Shown piece after piece: positions 1 through 8,895 of a stretch of DNA of 64,000 nucleotides; the first letter of the stretch is position 1, and each line of letters opens with the position of its first letter. This DNA comes from Treponema sp. Its GTDB lineage: Bacteria; Spirochaetota; Spirochaetia; Treponematales; Treponemataceae. A model generated the notes under the pieces. That model was not told the DNA's origin, searched no databases, and saw nothing but the letters and a program-made list of their open reading frames with translations. The DNA lies in contig JAGCNW010000041.1 in NCBI GenBank assembly GCA_017645785.1, positions 120,558 through 184,557 on the forward strand, written 5' to 3'. Position numbers and translations under genes: made by a program.

Positions 1-1678
1 TCCAGAACAAAATCAATCCGCTTGGCGCGTTGTAGAACAAGAAGAAGAAAATCAAGGGCAAGCCGTAAGTCATAAACTTCATCTGGCCCGAGCTTTGCGC
101 GCTTTGAAGCGTTCCGCCCATCTGCGTGATCTTTCCGTAGAACAACTGCGACACCAAATAGATTACAGGCAAAACGCGGATGTGGTTTCCTACAAGCGGA
201 ATGAATGTCTTAAGCTGGTAAACGCTGTCGCCGTCGCTAAGGTCGTCAATCCAGCCCTTGATAAAGCTGGCTCCGCGGAACTCAAAGTAGTTGTTGAACA
301 AGTTGTACATCGCGAACAAGCAGAGCATTTGGAAAATCATCGGAAGGCAGCCGCTCATCGGATTGTAGCCGGCGGCTTGGTAAACCTTGGCTGTCTCGGC
401 CTGCATCATCTGCGGGTTGTCCTTGTACTTGTTCTGGATCGCCGTAAGCTTTGGCTGCATTTCCTGCATCTTGAGCGTTCCAAGCGAAGACTTCATCGTA
501 AGCGGGAACAAGGCGATCTTGAGGATGATTGTCATCAAGATGATGCTGATTCCCCAGTTGTGGACAAACTTGTAAAGGGTTTCCAAAATGAATTTAAGGA
601 TCGCCTCAAGCCAGCCCAAAAAGCCGCTGGACTCAAGCGCGTCCGTCAAGCGGATGCCGCTAAGCTTCCAGGCGTTGGCGTCGGCCGTCAAATATTTTTT
701 AAGGTCCTTTTCGTTTCGAGGTCCTACGTAAACATAGTAAACGTCGTTGGTTTGCTTTTGCGTCGTGGGCTTTCGAACAAGCAAGGCCTGCGCGTCGTTC
801 ATCACGGAGCCGGAAGAGTTTGTAGAATACCAAGCCGTTTGGAAGTTTCCGTTTTCGGCTGGAATCACAAGCTCGCAAAAATACTTTCCGCCGATTCCGG
901 CGATGTTGAAGGGCTTGTTGTATTCCTTGTATTGGTTTGTTCCAAGGCGGATGCGCTTGCCCTTTCCTTCTGCCAAAGCGATGAAGGAGCGGCTTTCGTA
1001 GCGGTCAACTTTTGGGTTGAACTGGGGTCCCACTTGCGGAGACGTTCTCAAAGTGTACGAAGCATTGCCGCCGCTCTTTGCGGCAAAGTCCAGCGCGGTA
1101 AAGTTTTCGCCGCCGTCAACCACAACGTTCATCTTGAACATGTAGTCGTCGTCTTTGAACGTGTACTGCTTTACCAAGGTAAAGTCCGAATACTTTTTGG
1201 CAAAGGCGATTTTCTTTTCGCCGTTCTCTTCGGGGAACTCCTTTACGACGAACAAGTCGTTGACGACGCTGCCGTCCGTTCCGCCAAAGTTAAGGGCAAA
1301 GGCGCGATTTGAGGCGGTGACGTTTTCCGCCATCTCAACGCCGCGACCAGTCTTGTTGTCCTTGTGGTTAAGCAACTCGTAGCCTACGATGTCGCCGCCC
1401 TTGTTGGTGAAAGTCACGCGGGCTTTTTTTGTTTCGATTACATACTGCTGTTCTGTAATGACAGGCTCGTTTGTGTCTTCCGCTTGCACAAAAGACTGAA
1501 CTTGCGCGTTGGCGGCCTCGGCCTTTTCGGCCTCGCCCTCAGCTTGCGCGGCGTCCGCGGCAGTTTGTTCCGTCGCCTGTTCAGCTTGAGGCTTCGGAAA
1601 AAATTTAACCTGAACGATTGTGTAGCCAATCAATACCAAGGCCGAAAGAACGACGGCCATAATGGTGTTTCTATCCAT
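1..1678 (-). CDS. yidC: Membrane protein insertase YidC (C-terminus cut by window edge)
   Basis: YidC/Oxa1 insertase, which folds and inserts inner-membrane proteins alone or with SecYEG. About 559 codons are visible, starting at ATG 1678 (MDRNTIMAVV...). There is one N-terminal membrane anchor (about residues 5-23), then an Ala/Glu-rich linker and a large periplasmic beta domain. The conserved 60KD_IMP membrane core follows (LGWLEAILKF, MKSSLGTLKMQEMQPKL, YNPMSGCLPMIFQM). The last membrane segment and the tail lie beyond base 1. It follows yidD in the classical rpmH-rnpA-yidD-yidC order. The family call is secure from the core motifs. Confidence 0.95.
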   Translation of the reverse strand, partial: MDRNTIMAVVLSALVLIGYTIVQVKFFPKPQAEQATEQTAADAAQAEGEAEKAEAANAQVQSFVQAEDTNEPVITEQQYVIETKKARVTFTNKGGDIVGYELLNHKDNKTGRGVEMAENVTASNRAFALNFGGTDGSVVNDLFVVKEFPEENGEKKIAFAKKYSDFTLVKQYTFKDDDYMFKMNVVVDGGENFTALDFAAKSGGNASYTLRTSPQVGPQFNPKVDRYESRSFIALAEGKGKRIRLGTNQYKEYNKPFNIAGIGGKYFCELVIPAENGNFQTAWYSTNSSGSVMNDAQALLVRKPTTQKQTNDVYYVYVGPRNEKDLKKYLTADANAWKLSGIRLTDALESSGFLGWLEAILKFILETLYKFVHNWGISIILMTIILKIALFPLTMKSSLGTLKMQEMQPKLTAIQNKYKDNPQMMQAETAKVYQAAGYNPMSGCLPMIFQMLCLFAMYNLFNNYFEFRGASFIKGWIDDLSDGDSVYQLKTFIPLVGNHIRVLPVIYLVSQLFYGKITQMGGTLQSAQSSGQMKFMTYGLPLIFFFLFYNAPSGLILFW

Positions 1679-1710
1679 TCTTTTTCTCCCAAATTAGAAT
1701 GGCCTATGGA

Positions 1711-1932
1711 TTACGGAACCGGATCGTAGCCGCCTTTGCAAAGCGGGTTGCAGCGAAGAATTCTTGCGAAAGACATGGACAAACCTTTCCTCGCGCCGTA
1801 TTTTTCTATCGCCTCCATCGCGTAATGCGAACATGAAGGATAATAGCGGCAACACGGCCCTAAAAGCGGAGAGATTGTGACTTGATAAAGCCGGATTCCG
1901 GCGCGGAAAAACTTTGTCAAAAGTTTATTCAT
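1711..1932 (-). CDS. yidD: Membrane protein insertion efficiency factor YidD
   Basis: Small 73-residue protein of the YidD/Haemolytic family, thought to help YidC-dependent insertion at the inner face of the membrane. It has the family hallmarks: an amphipathic N-terminus ([11 protein letters not shown]), the [19 protein letters not shown] cysteine cluster and the ending [14 protein letters not shown]. It overlaps the end of rnpA by 8 nt and precedes yidC by 32 nt, so translational coupling is likely. Confidence 0.95.
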   Translation of the reverse strand: MNKLLTKFFRAGIRLYQVTISPLLGPCCRYYPSCSHYAMEAIEKYGARKGLSMSFARILRCNPLCKGGYDPVP

Positions 1933-2296
1933 CTTTTATCAGTCCTGCCTTTTTGCATAATGTTCGAAATTGAACACACCTTGAGTTGAACGAATCGTTT
2001 CCGGGATAAACTAAGAACAGAATGTCGTATCCGGTGTTCAGGAATGTTTTGTAATATCGGTATGCTTCGCGACTGTAGCGCTTGGAAGCGTTTCTTTGAA
2101 CGGCGTTTCCGTAACCGCGCGGCAAAGGAAAGGCGATTCTGTTAAAGCCAAGGTCGTTTTTAGCGAAAAACAACTTGGCCCCTTTGACCCCTTCCCTGCC
2201 GCCGTTTTTAAACAGATTCTTTATCTCGGCCGGACTCTTTATCCGCTCAACGCGCCTAAATTTTCCGCCTTGAACCGAACCTGTTTCCATAGGCAA
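1925..2296 (-). CDS. rnpA: Ribonuclease P protein component
   Basis: Protein subunit of RNase P, which matures the 5' ends of tRNAs together with the RNase P RNA. At 123 residues it is of ordinary length. The signature [13 protein letters not shown] (about residues 69-81) is a version of the family's RNxxKRxxRE motif, and a Phe/Lys-rich N-terminal strand (IKNLFKNGG) contacts the tRNA leader in homologues. ATG 2296 was used; Met3 is an equally possible start. It lies 13 nt after rpmH and overlaps yidD. Confidence 0.93.
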   Translation of the reverse strand: MPMETGSVQGGKFRRVERIKSPAEIKNLFKNGGREGVKGAKLFFAKNDLGFNRIAFPLPRGYGNAVQRNASKRYSREAYRYYKTFLNTGYDILFLVYPGNDSFNSRCVQFRTLCKKAGLIKDE

Positions 2297-2309
2297 TCCA
2301 GACTAAAAA

Positions 2310-2465
2310 CTAGTACTTCTTGTGCTCGTCGCAAACAGAAAGCTTGTGGCGTCCCTTGGCGCGGCGGCGGGCCAAAACTTTGCGTCCGCCCTTAGTCGCC
2401 ATTCTTGCGCGGAAACCAAATTTTCTATTGCGCTTTACTTTGCTCGGTTGATATGTCCTTAACAT
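2310..2465 (-). CDS. rpmH: 50S ribosomal protein L34
   Basis: L34 of the large ribosomal subunit, 51 residues and very basic. It starts [20 protein letters not shown] and contains the canonical [19 protein letters not shown] stretch. The C-terminus ([11 protein letters not shown]) is several residues longer than in E. coli. Start ATG 2465 is preceded by AGGAG. It opens the rpmH-rnpA-yidD-yidC run. In many bacteria dnaA lies next to rpmH, but here about 14 kb separates them. Confidence 0.95.
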   Translation of the reverse strand: MLRTYQPSKVKRNRKFGFRARMATKGGRKVLARRRAKGRHKLSVCDEHKKY

Positions 2466-2516
2466 GGCATATATCTCCTATATATAAAAATAATATTCCA
2501 AAAATAGTGGTTGTCT

Positions 2517-2546
2517 AATATAGCATTAATTGGAGAAATTAGTCAA
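2517..2546 (-). promoter_or_regulatory. Sigma-70-type promoter for rpmH operon
   Basis: On the minus strand TTGACT (2541-2546), an 18-nt spacer and TATATT (2517-2522) lie about 50 nt before the rpmH start codon. Confidence 0.6.
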
Positions 2547-2588
2547 TACCGCTCGTGTTGTCGGAAGCAAAACCTTAACTGGTGTTTA

Positions 2589-2650
2589 CGTCGCTTCGCG
2601 CCGTTTTGCATAGGAAATTATCCACAGGCCCGCTCACGCGGGCCGGCAAT
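2589..2650. repeat. Dispersed hairpin repeat, family C, copy 1 (contains TTATCCACA)
   Basis: A 62-bp element that matches 55697-55758 at about 52 of 62 positions. It contains a perfect DnaA box, TTATCCACA (2618-2626), directly followed by the hairpin GGCCCGC-TCAC-GCGGGCC. In the other copy a C:G pair of the stem is T:A, so the pairing is kept. The rest of 2466-2705 holds the rpmH promoter and further GC-rich palindromes (for example GCGTCC-TTGC-GGACGC near 2668-2683) and no gene. Confidence 0.75.
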
Positions 2651-2705
2651 CGAGCGGATTCGCCGCGTCCTTGCGGACGCTGCGGCCATTTTGAAAACAA
2701 CGGCC

Positions 2706-4025
2706 TCACTTACCTATAATCTCCCAGTGTCCAGACTTGTCCGAACCGACACGCTGAATCGCTCCGATTTCCACCAATTTTGCCAAAGCTCGTGTTACCG
2801 TGGCCCGTGACATTCCGATTTTTTTAGCAATCTTTTCTTTTGATAAATTAGGATTATCAGCAATAACGGCAAGAACCAATTTTACAGGCTCATTTACAGG
2901 CTCATTTACAGGCTCATTTACAGGCTCATTCGCCTTGAACATCATCATAATGTCATTTGGGTGAACTGTATATTCCGGTTCGGCGATTCCGTATTCTTTG
3001 CAAAGATTGCAAATCTTTTCTATGCCGCGACCCCAGCTTTCTATAAAGCCCGCTCTAAAGAATGTATTAGCAATATCCGGGTTATGCGGAAGAGAGCGAT
3101 GTTTTTGCATTAAAGTGTCGGCTGTCCAATTAGCAGGAAAAACACAATCATTGCTGATATAAAGCTTATCCTTGTAAACGCTGATTTGCACAGGCACGCC
3201 AACAGAAAAATCCTGATGAATAAGAGCATTAAACACCGCTTCTCGAACAGCATCTTTAGGGAAAGGATAATGTTCAATTCGGGTGATGTTGTCATAAGAA
3301 ATTTCTGCAGTCAGATATTTTGTGTAAAGCAAATCTATAACGCGGTCTGCCTGAATCATAAGAGAACCATGAACTTCATCCTGATAGCGCAAATCTGCGT
3401 CAGTTTCAAAAAATCCGATTTTTACGAATGAACCTGTTATCCATTTTTCAGGATTTCGATGGAAGAGCAAAATCGCTGCCCGCTTAAGCATAGTCCCGTC
3501 AAGAAGATTCAGTTTTTCAAGCAAATCCTGATTTGAAAGCTTTAAGTCATCTTTGCTCATTCTTCCGCTACGAATTGCCTCACGGTGAAAAATATCAAAG
3601 CTTTCTTTATCAAGGTCATCAACGCTCACATTTTCAAGCGGAACAGAATCCCAGTTTTTGCCAGTCTTACGCAAAAGGAAATTAGTCAGAGCCGAACCTT
3701 GCAAAAGCTGTTTTGTGCTTCCTGTTCTATAATGATACTCACCCTTGTAATTAACAGGATAAGGGTTTTCTTCAACAGTGATTTTTATAACATCAAGCTC
3801 GTTCTCAGTAATCAAATCCACATCAACAATCAATCCAAGAGCATCACGAACTTTATTCGGAATATCTTCCATGAGTTTCTTTGAATCAGCAACGCCACAA
3901 ACAGAGCCGTCATCACGCTTACCAATATAAAGCGCACCGCCCTGTGCATTTGCAAAACCGCAAATCCATTTGAGATATTCATCACGCCAAGATTCTTTGT
4001 ATTCGATTAACTGGGATTCGGACAT
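2706..4025 (-). CDS. AlbA_2 (Schlafen-type) DNA-binding / ATPase-fold protein with C-terminal winged helix
   Basis: Protein of 439 residues in the family often annotated as ATP-binding protein or putative transcriptional regulator. The N-terminal AlbA_2 domain has E8-YKES and the conserved FANAQGGALYIG (about 24-35). A GHKL-like region carries the N-box-type motif REAVFNALIHQDFS (about 260-273) and the GRGIE motif. Four NEPV repeats form a linker (about 366-381). A helix-turn-helix (LSKEKIAKKIGMSRATVTRAL) precedes the C-terminus. Such proteins are common in defence and mobile regions and may act as nucleases or regulators; which applies here is unknown. It is the last gene of the AT-rich island, 18 nt after the Ntn-like gene. 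Confidence 0.8.
   Translation of the reverse strand: MSESQLIEYKESWRDEYLKWICGFANAQGGALYIGKRDDGSVCGVADSKKLMEDIPNKVRDALGLIVDVDLITENELDVIKITVEENPYPVNYKGEYHYRTGSTKQLLQGSALTNFLLRKTGKNWDSVPLENVSVDDLDKESFDIFHREAIRSGRMSKDDLKLSNQDLLEKLNLLDGTMLKRAAILLFHRNPEKWITGSFVKIGFFETDADLRYQDEVHGSLMIQADRVIDLLYTKYLTAEISYDNITRIEHYPFPKDAVREAVFNALIHQDFSVGVPVQISVYKDKLYISNDCVFPANWTADTLMQKHRSLPHNPDIANTFFRAGFIESWGRGIEKICNLCKEYGIAEPEYTVHPNDIMMMFKANEPVNEPVNEPVNEPVKLVLAVIADNPNLSKEKIAKKIGMSRATVTRALAKLVEIGAIQRVGSDKSGHWEIIGK
2884..2931 (-). repeat. Four in-frame 12-bp tandem repeats coding for NEPV
   Basis: The unit acaggctcattt occurs four times head-to-tail (last copy with one changed end base) inside the AlbA_2 gene. It codes for NEPV x4 between the ATPase-like part and the HTH. 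Slippage would change linker length by four residues without a frameshift. Confidence 0.9.
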
Positions 4026-4043
4026 TTATTTGGCTCCTATTGT

Positions 4044-4841
4044 TTAACACATACCTTTTATATTTATAAAACAGTTTCCGACTTTCTGAATATCATTGAA
4101 CAAATCAAAATTTCTAAACTGCAATGAAGATTTTCCATTTTCATCAGTAAAAGGATTTAGTACTGAAAACAAGTTGAAAGTTCTATTAATATTAATACCA
4201 AGTTGTACAGTCCCACCTATTTCGGGAAACTCATGTTCTGATACAACATTTCGCAATACCATAAGAGGAATTCTTGTTTTAGAAGTTTCCTTAGACAAAG
4301 CATCATTTATTTTTTGAAAAATCTCCTGTTTATGACATCCCATGATTAAAGACAGTTCTTTACATTCTTCAGATTTATCATCAGTCGTAACATGATTTTT
4401 ACTATCAATACTTGTATAGAAAACTTTATTTTCTTTTCTTACAGGACACCAACCAAACACTGAAAATTCCATTTCAAAAGGATTATTAATAGGCAAAGTA
4501 TATGATTGTGCTATTCTTACTAAAAATTTATTTATATCTTCAATAGAGGGTACATTTTTCTCAACAGAAGCTAAATGTGATAATATATGAGAGGCATTTG
4601 TATAAATACATAAAGCCGCTGTTACAGAACCAGCAAATGCAAAACCTATCTTATTGAAATAATATGTATTTTCAAAAAAGCCTCTAGATGATGGATTTTG
4701 ACAAATAATCGGTAATTCAAATATCTTGGGGCCGTTATCCGTTATTATACGCTGATCAGGATGAGTATATCGTGAATCAGCCACCGCCCATAATTCACCA
4801 GAAGGATTTTCATAATTTGTCCATATAATTATTGATGACAT
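4044..4841 (-). CDS. Protein resembling proteasome-type Ntn hydrolases (hypothetical)
   Basis: Protein of 265 residues that I cannot assign firmly. Its first half resembles the proteasome/HslV beta fold: a first strand (MSSIIIW), then WAVADSRYT (about 18-26) like the ADSR motif, NGPKIFELP placing a Lys about 15 residues later, and FAFAGS (about 66-71). Later come FSVFGWCP and EIGGTVQLG. No Thr1 is present; after Met removal the N-terminus would be Ser. A 4-residue longer first hairpin would fit the Asp/Arg/Lys spacing. It has no signal peptide. It sits between a restriction-modification fusion and an AlbA_2 ATPase with an AGGAG ribosome site, in AT-rich DNA. The fold assignment is inference. 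Confidence 0.5.
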   Translation of the reverse strand: MSSIIIWTNYENPSGELWAVADSRYTHPDQRIITDNGPKIFELPIICQNPSSRGFFENTYYFNKIGFAFAGSVTAALCIYTNASHILSHLASVEKNVPSIEDINKFLVRIAQSYTLPINNPFEMEFSVFGWCPVRKENKVFYTSIDSKNHVTTDDKSEECKELSLIMGCHKQEIFQKINDALSKETSKTRIPLMVLRNVVSEHEFPEIGGTVQLGININRTFNLFSVLNPFTDENGKSSLQFRNFDLFNDIQKVGNCFINIKGMC

Positions 4842-4896
4842 TTTTCTTTATTCTCCTATAATATAGAATTATAGTTTTGATTTTTCCAAATTCAAA

Positions 4897-4989
4897 TCAA
4901 AAGAGTTGATAACACATCCATTCGAAATTCGATTCAGGATTTTCAGAGAAATTTGATTTAAATTTTTGCCAATCAGGTTTCACAACCAT
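4897..4989 (-). pseudogene. 30-codon remnant of a larger gene
   Basis: A short reading frame starts at ATG 4989 behind GAGGA, 6 nt after the stop of the helicase-methyltransferase gene. It encodes MVVKPDWQKFKSN then FSENPESNFEWMCYQLF and stops with TGA. The W..F...F...P...FEW.CY.LF pattern looks like the N-terminus of larger ATPase/nuclease-type proteins in which the pattern continues past LF. I infer a truncated gene, perhaps an internal deletion. It could also be an intact micro-ORF. Confidence 0.4.
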
Positions 4990-4995
4990 TCCTCT

Positions 4996-7900
4996 TTACA
5001 TCTCCCTTACTTTGCTCTCAATAAACTCAACTTCTTCCGCAGAAAGTCCATATTTCTTATACAGCTGCTTATCTATTTCTGAAACAGACTTGCTCCAGTC
5101 GATGTCGCTGTTTGCGGTGAAGTCTTGGAGAGGGACATTTAGCCAGGTTGCCTTTTTGTTATCTTGTGTGACTTTTAAAGTTCCCAACATTGTTCGAGCA
5201 AATTTTGTTTTAAGATATTTTAACAAAGAATTTGCTTCATATTCCGTATCAAAAGAACCAATACTTATAAAAGTTTGGGTATGCCCGATTAAGGGTTGCC
5301 CGATTAAGGGGGTCGATAGAACTTCGCCTATTGCACCAGAACCATTCGATTTAGGAACGAAAACCTTATATTTCATTAAATTATCATGAGGCATAATATA
5401 ATCATTTCTAATATACTTATACACACGATTTGAACCTTCAAGCCCGAATATCTGTATATAGTCATTTCCATCATTCGGTTTTTCATTTGTAAATAATTCA
5501 TTAAGTTTTGAAAAAATATTTGAAGTTACATCAAAATCATGACCTTTACTTAGTTTTGATTTTATTTCTGGATGCTCCTCATGTAGCTTTTTAGTTAGCC
5601 TGTAACTTTCAGGAGCATAAACTAAATCTGCAAGCGTTTTAAAGTTTGATTTTCTCACTTTCTCAAGAATTCCATTTAATTCTCTATAATTTGTGAAAAA
5701 TCCTATTTTACCAAAATTTTTGTTAGCATCTCTATATGTAATTGCAAGCCCACCTTTTATATCAGTATCTGGAAATAATTTTGAACTATCTTGCTCATAG
5801 AATACAACCTTAAAATGCTCATCGTTGAGCATTTTTTCATTCCAATCTTTAGGAGTTTTACCTGCTTTGAAAAGATAACGAGCCGGTGTAATAAGAGAAA
5901 CTTTATTACATAATTCAAATGCATTATCATAAAATAAATTATATATAGGATTATCGCTTGTTCCCGCCATTGTTTCTTGATACGGAGGATTACCCACAAT
6001 TACATCAAAATTCATATCTCTAAGCTCCTTTAGGATTTCTTCATTTTTGGTCGTGTCTATCAAATCATACGATGTAAAATCAGAATAAATGTGTTCTACA
6101 GGCATTCCTAAAAGTTTGTAAATTTTTCGTGTGCACTCATAGGTTACGCCCGATGTCGGAATACTGTACACATTATTCTTTATTTTTTCGCCATATCTTT
6201 GTAAAAGTGCACTTGCAAATTCTCCAGTCTTTGAGGCAATGTCAAGGAACCTGTCGCTTGCGCAAATATCATCCGGCAGATTATTCACAAGTTCCATTGC
6301 GACATTATCTGGTGTTACCACTTCAGAAACAGAAAGACGTGACATTTTCTTCAATGCTATTCCAATCTTTTCTGGCGTTATTTCTTTTCCCAGCTGATTA
6401 ATATTTTGGATTTTGTCTTCAAGATAAGAAAGAATCTGCGGATTGATTTTATCCCGAACAAGTTTTAATTCTTTTACATTAATCTGAAGGTTCTTTCCAA
6501 TGCGTTTTCCTTCTGTATCATTTTCGATATTGAGAATTATATCCAAAACGCTCTTTTCATCTTTTTCAGAAATAAAGGCAAAAAGCAAGAGTTTAAAATA
6601 ATAGCCTTGCAGTTTGCTTGCCAATGCTTTTGCATCATCTTCTTCACTTTGAGCATTATCTTTTTTTTCTGGATTTTTAGTTCCTGAATCTCCAACCGTT
6701 TGAGGCTCTGGCGTATCAATATCATCGCCGTCGGCTTCTGAGCCATAAGCTGGCACATCAAACTTAATGCCCTTTGCCGTAACTTCCGGCTGTTTTTCGA
6801 TTATTGAACGGATTGATTCATCTTCAAAAATCCGCTGGTCAATTTCTATATCGAAAGTTTCATCCATCATGCTCTTGTTGGCATTGTAATTGCGGATTGT
6901 ATCAACAATATCCTGCGCTTCTACCATGCCAAGCTTTGAATGATTCATAAAAATAATTGGCGCAATTTCAAGCTCTCTTTTTAATTTTGCGCCCAGAACT
7001 TCATTTCCACGTTCGGCTTTATTTATATTCGCTATAAGAGACTTTTTGTGCTGCAATGTGTACATTCTGATAGGATCAAAATCAACAAGAATAGTCTGAG
7101 GCTTCATGTCATGCTTGATTATTTTGCCGTCCTCGCTCTTTATAGTCTTTACATACTGACTTTGCAAACGGAAAATTGCCTGGTCATAGTCCTGCGGGCT
7201 AGATGTATTCCTCAAGAAAATCATCGTGTCCCACTCTTTGACGGTCGAGCCTGTAAGCATTTTTCCTACTGTCAAAGAAATTGTCTTTTTTCCTTCTGAT
7301 TCAAACTTTTCGATTTTTTCTTTGACACGGGCGGCATAATCAGGCTTATTCATTATTCTTTCTGAATCAAAACCTGCAATATTTATAATTTCGTAATCAT
7401 TCAGATTATTAAAACGCTCTGACTTTAAAAGATTTTCCATTGCATCACAGGATGCGCAATATGGAAGTACCATGACGATATGGCGGCACATAGAGCCTTT
7501 TTTGATTTTGTCATAATTCAAGAAACTGAAAATATTTTCTTCTTCTTTGCGCCCATCAATTGCACGGAGCAAGTCTAAAACTTCATCTTTATATTTGAAC
7601 TGATTGTGTTTTTCGTCTGTCTTTGATGTTGATTCAGGAGAAAACAGTTCATCCAAATCATAGGCGTAGCCGTTATTTTTTAAGTCTGCCAGTTTTGCTT
7701 TGGCTGATTCATTCAGATTAAAGGCAAAGCGAATCATCTGAGGAAAGCCGTAATACGGATTTTCCCATTCGTCTTTTTCAATGTTTTCCTTATCCCACTT
7801 TTCTTTTTCGTTGATAATGTCGCTGTATTGAACCATTCCGACAATATCATCACTTTCAAATTCATTATCCAAAAGAATTCTGTAAGGAGTACCCGAAAGA

Positions 7901-8895
7901 TGGAGCTTTACTTTTGGAGAAAAGACTTTTATCTGATTCTCAAGATCATCAAAAGATTCGTCATAACCCTTTTTCTCTGTTGTTCCAAGGACTTTTCCAA
8001 ATTCTTCTGCCCTTGCTCCAAAATGAGTTTCATCTATAATGAGCAAATCAAGCATTTTATGATTATTCAAGTTGAACAAATCGGCATGACGCGTTTTAAT
8101 GTCTTCTCCAAGCAAATCCTGCATTGTTAGGAAAACGACAACGGAAAATCCTTCTGCAAGTTTTTCAGAAATGACGGCTGGATTTCTTGACATTGAATCT
8201 GAATCAATAAATTCAAAGCCGTCTAGTATTTTTGGACGCTGAACATTTTCTTTCCATTCCAAACGAACTGCTGTCTTTCCGCAAACAACAACAGTCAGCT
8301 TTGCTTTCATTGCCTTAGCACAACAAAGAGATGTAAAAGACTTTCCAAAACGCATGACTGCGAACATCAGCAAATTGTTGCGACCTTTTTTAATGGCATT
8401 TAAAAAGTTTTCTATGACAGATTTCTGATTTTCTCGCGGTTTCCAATCCGCATCACGCTTAAAGTCAAAATCTCCTAAAGGTAAATTATCTTCCACATCA
8501 TAAAAAGCGTACTTGTTATCTTTCTTCTCAAATGATTTTTGTATGTCTTTTATTGCTTCCTCAACATTTTCCTTTTTTGCATTCATAAAAAACTCGTTTG
8601 AATGATAAATTCCGCTTTTAACATCATCTTTTTCAATTCGACGGAAGCCATTCTGAATCAAAAAATCATGTACGGAATAATCGCGAAAGTATGTTTTCTC
8701 ATCAACTTTTGCAATATGCTCGTATTTCTTTTTCAAATCAGAATAGAATTTTCGCCACTCATCAAGACGGACTTCGACAGGACGGTAAGTGTCACCAACT
8801 TTGAGAAAATTCGGGACTGTGTTTGTTTCAAAAGCGTAGATGTATGGATCAACACGACCTCGAATGAGAGAATTCAGGTTTATATTTTCAATCAT
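4996..8895 (-). CDS. Fused GIY-YIG-like nuclease, SF2 helicase and N6-adenine methyltransferase (restriction-modification protein)
   Basis: Single polypeptide of 1299 residues. Residues 15-110 look like a T5orf172-type GIY-YIG nuclease: YIYAF (18-22), FLKVGDTYRP (30-39), VRLDEW (42-47) and a candidate catalytic Glu in SNEFF (E101). The helicase follows: a degenerate Walker A AVMRFGKS (179-186), DETH box (288-291), SGTPYR (334-339) and a motif VI-like QAIFRLQSQY (571-580). The methyltransferase has a motif I-like LDIASKTGEF (883-892) and NPPY (968-971). The last 250 residues are a probable target-recognition region. Its start overlaps the upstream partner by 4 nt (ATGA). Codon use is AT-rich compared with flanking genes, suggesting transfer. 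Self-modifying restriction is inferred. Confidence 0.85.
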   Translation of the reverse strand: MIENINLNSLIRGRVDPYIYAFETNTVPNFLKVGDTYRPVEVRLDEWRKFYSDLKKKYEHIAKVDEKTYFRDYSVHDFLIQNGFRRIEKDDVKSGIYHSNEFFMNAKKENVEEAIKDIQKSFEKKDNKYAFYDVEDNLPLGDFDFKRDADWKPRENQKSVIENFLNAIKKGRNNLLMFAVMRFGKSFTSLCCAKAMKAKLTVVVCGKTAVRLEWKENVQRPKILDGFEFIDSDSMSRNPAVISEKLAEGFSVVVFLTMQDLLGEDIKTRHADLFNLNNHKMLDLLIIDETHFGARAEEFGKVLGTTEKKGYDESFDDLENQIKVFSPKVKLHLSGTPYRILLDNEFESDDIVGMVQYSDIINEKEKWDKENIEKDEWENPYYGFPQMIRFAFNLNESAKAKLADLKNNGYAYDLDELFSPESTSKTDEKHNQFKYKDEVLDLLRAIDGRKEEENIFSFLNYDKIKKGSMCRHIVMVLPYCASCDAMENLLKSERFNNLNDYEIINIAGFDSERIMNKPDYAARVKEKIEKFESEGKKTISLTVGKMLTGSTVKEWDTMIFLRNTSSPQDYDQAIFRLQSQYVKTIKSEDGKIIKHDMKPQTILVDFDPIRMYTLQHKKSLIANINKAERGNEVLGAKLKRELEIAPIIFMNHSKLGMVEAQDIVDTIRNYNANKSMMDETFDIEIDQRIFEDESIRSIIEKQPEVTAKGIKFDVPAYGSEADGDDIDTPEPQTVGDSGTKNPEKKDNAQSEEDDAKALASKLQGYYFKLLLFAFISEKDEKSVLDIILNIENDTEGKRIGKNLQINVKELKLVRDKINPQILSYLEDKIQNINQLGKEITPEKIGIALKKMSRLSVSEVVTPDNVAMELVNNLPDDICASDRFLDIASKTGEFASALLQRYGEKIKNNVYSIPTSGVTYECTRKIYKLLGMPVEHIYSDFTSYDLIDTTKNEEILKELRDMNFDVIVGNPPYQETMAGTSDNPIYNLFYDNAFELCNKVSLITPARYLFKAGKTPKDWNEKMLNDEHFKVVFYEQDSSKLFPDTDIKGGLAITYRDANKNFGKIGFFTNYRELNGILEKVRKSNFKTLADLVYAPESYRLTKKLHEEHPEIKSKLSKGHDFDVTSNIFSKLNELFTNEKPNDGNDYIQIFGLEGSNRVYKYIRNDYIMPHDNLMKYKVFVPKSNGSGAIGEVLSTPLIGQPLIGHTQTFISIGSFDTEYEANSLLKYLKTKFARTMLGTLKVTQDNKKATWLNVPLQDFTANSDIDWSKSVSEIDKQLYKKYGLSAEEVEFIESKVREM

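Noticed and set aside
95..1312. 405-residue plus-strand frame
   Set aside because: Antisense shadow of yidC, which shows family motifs on the minus strand.
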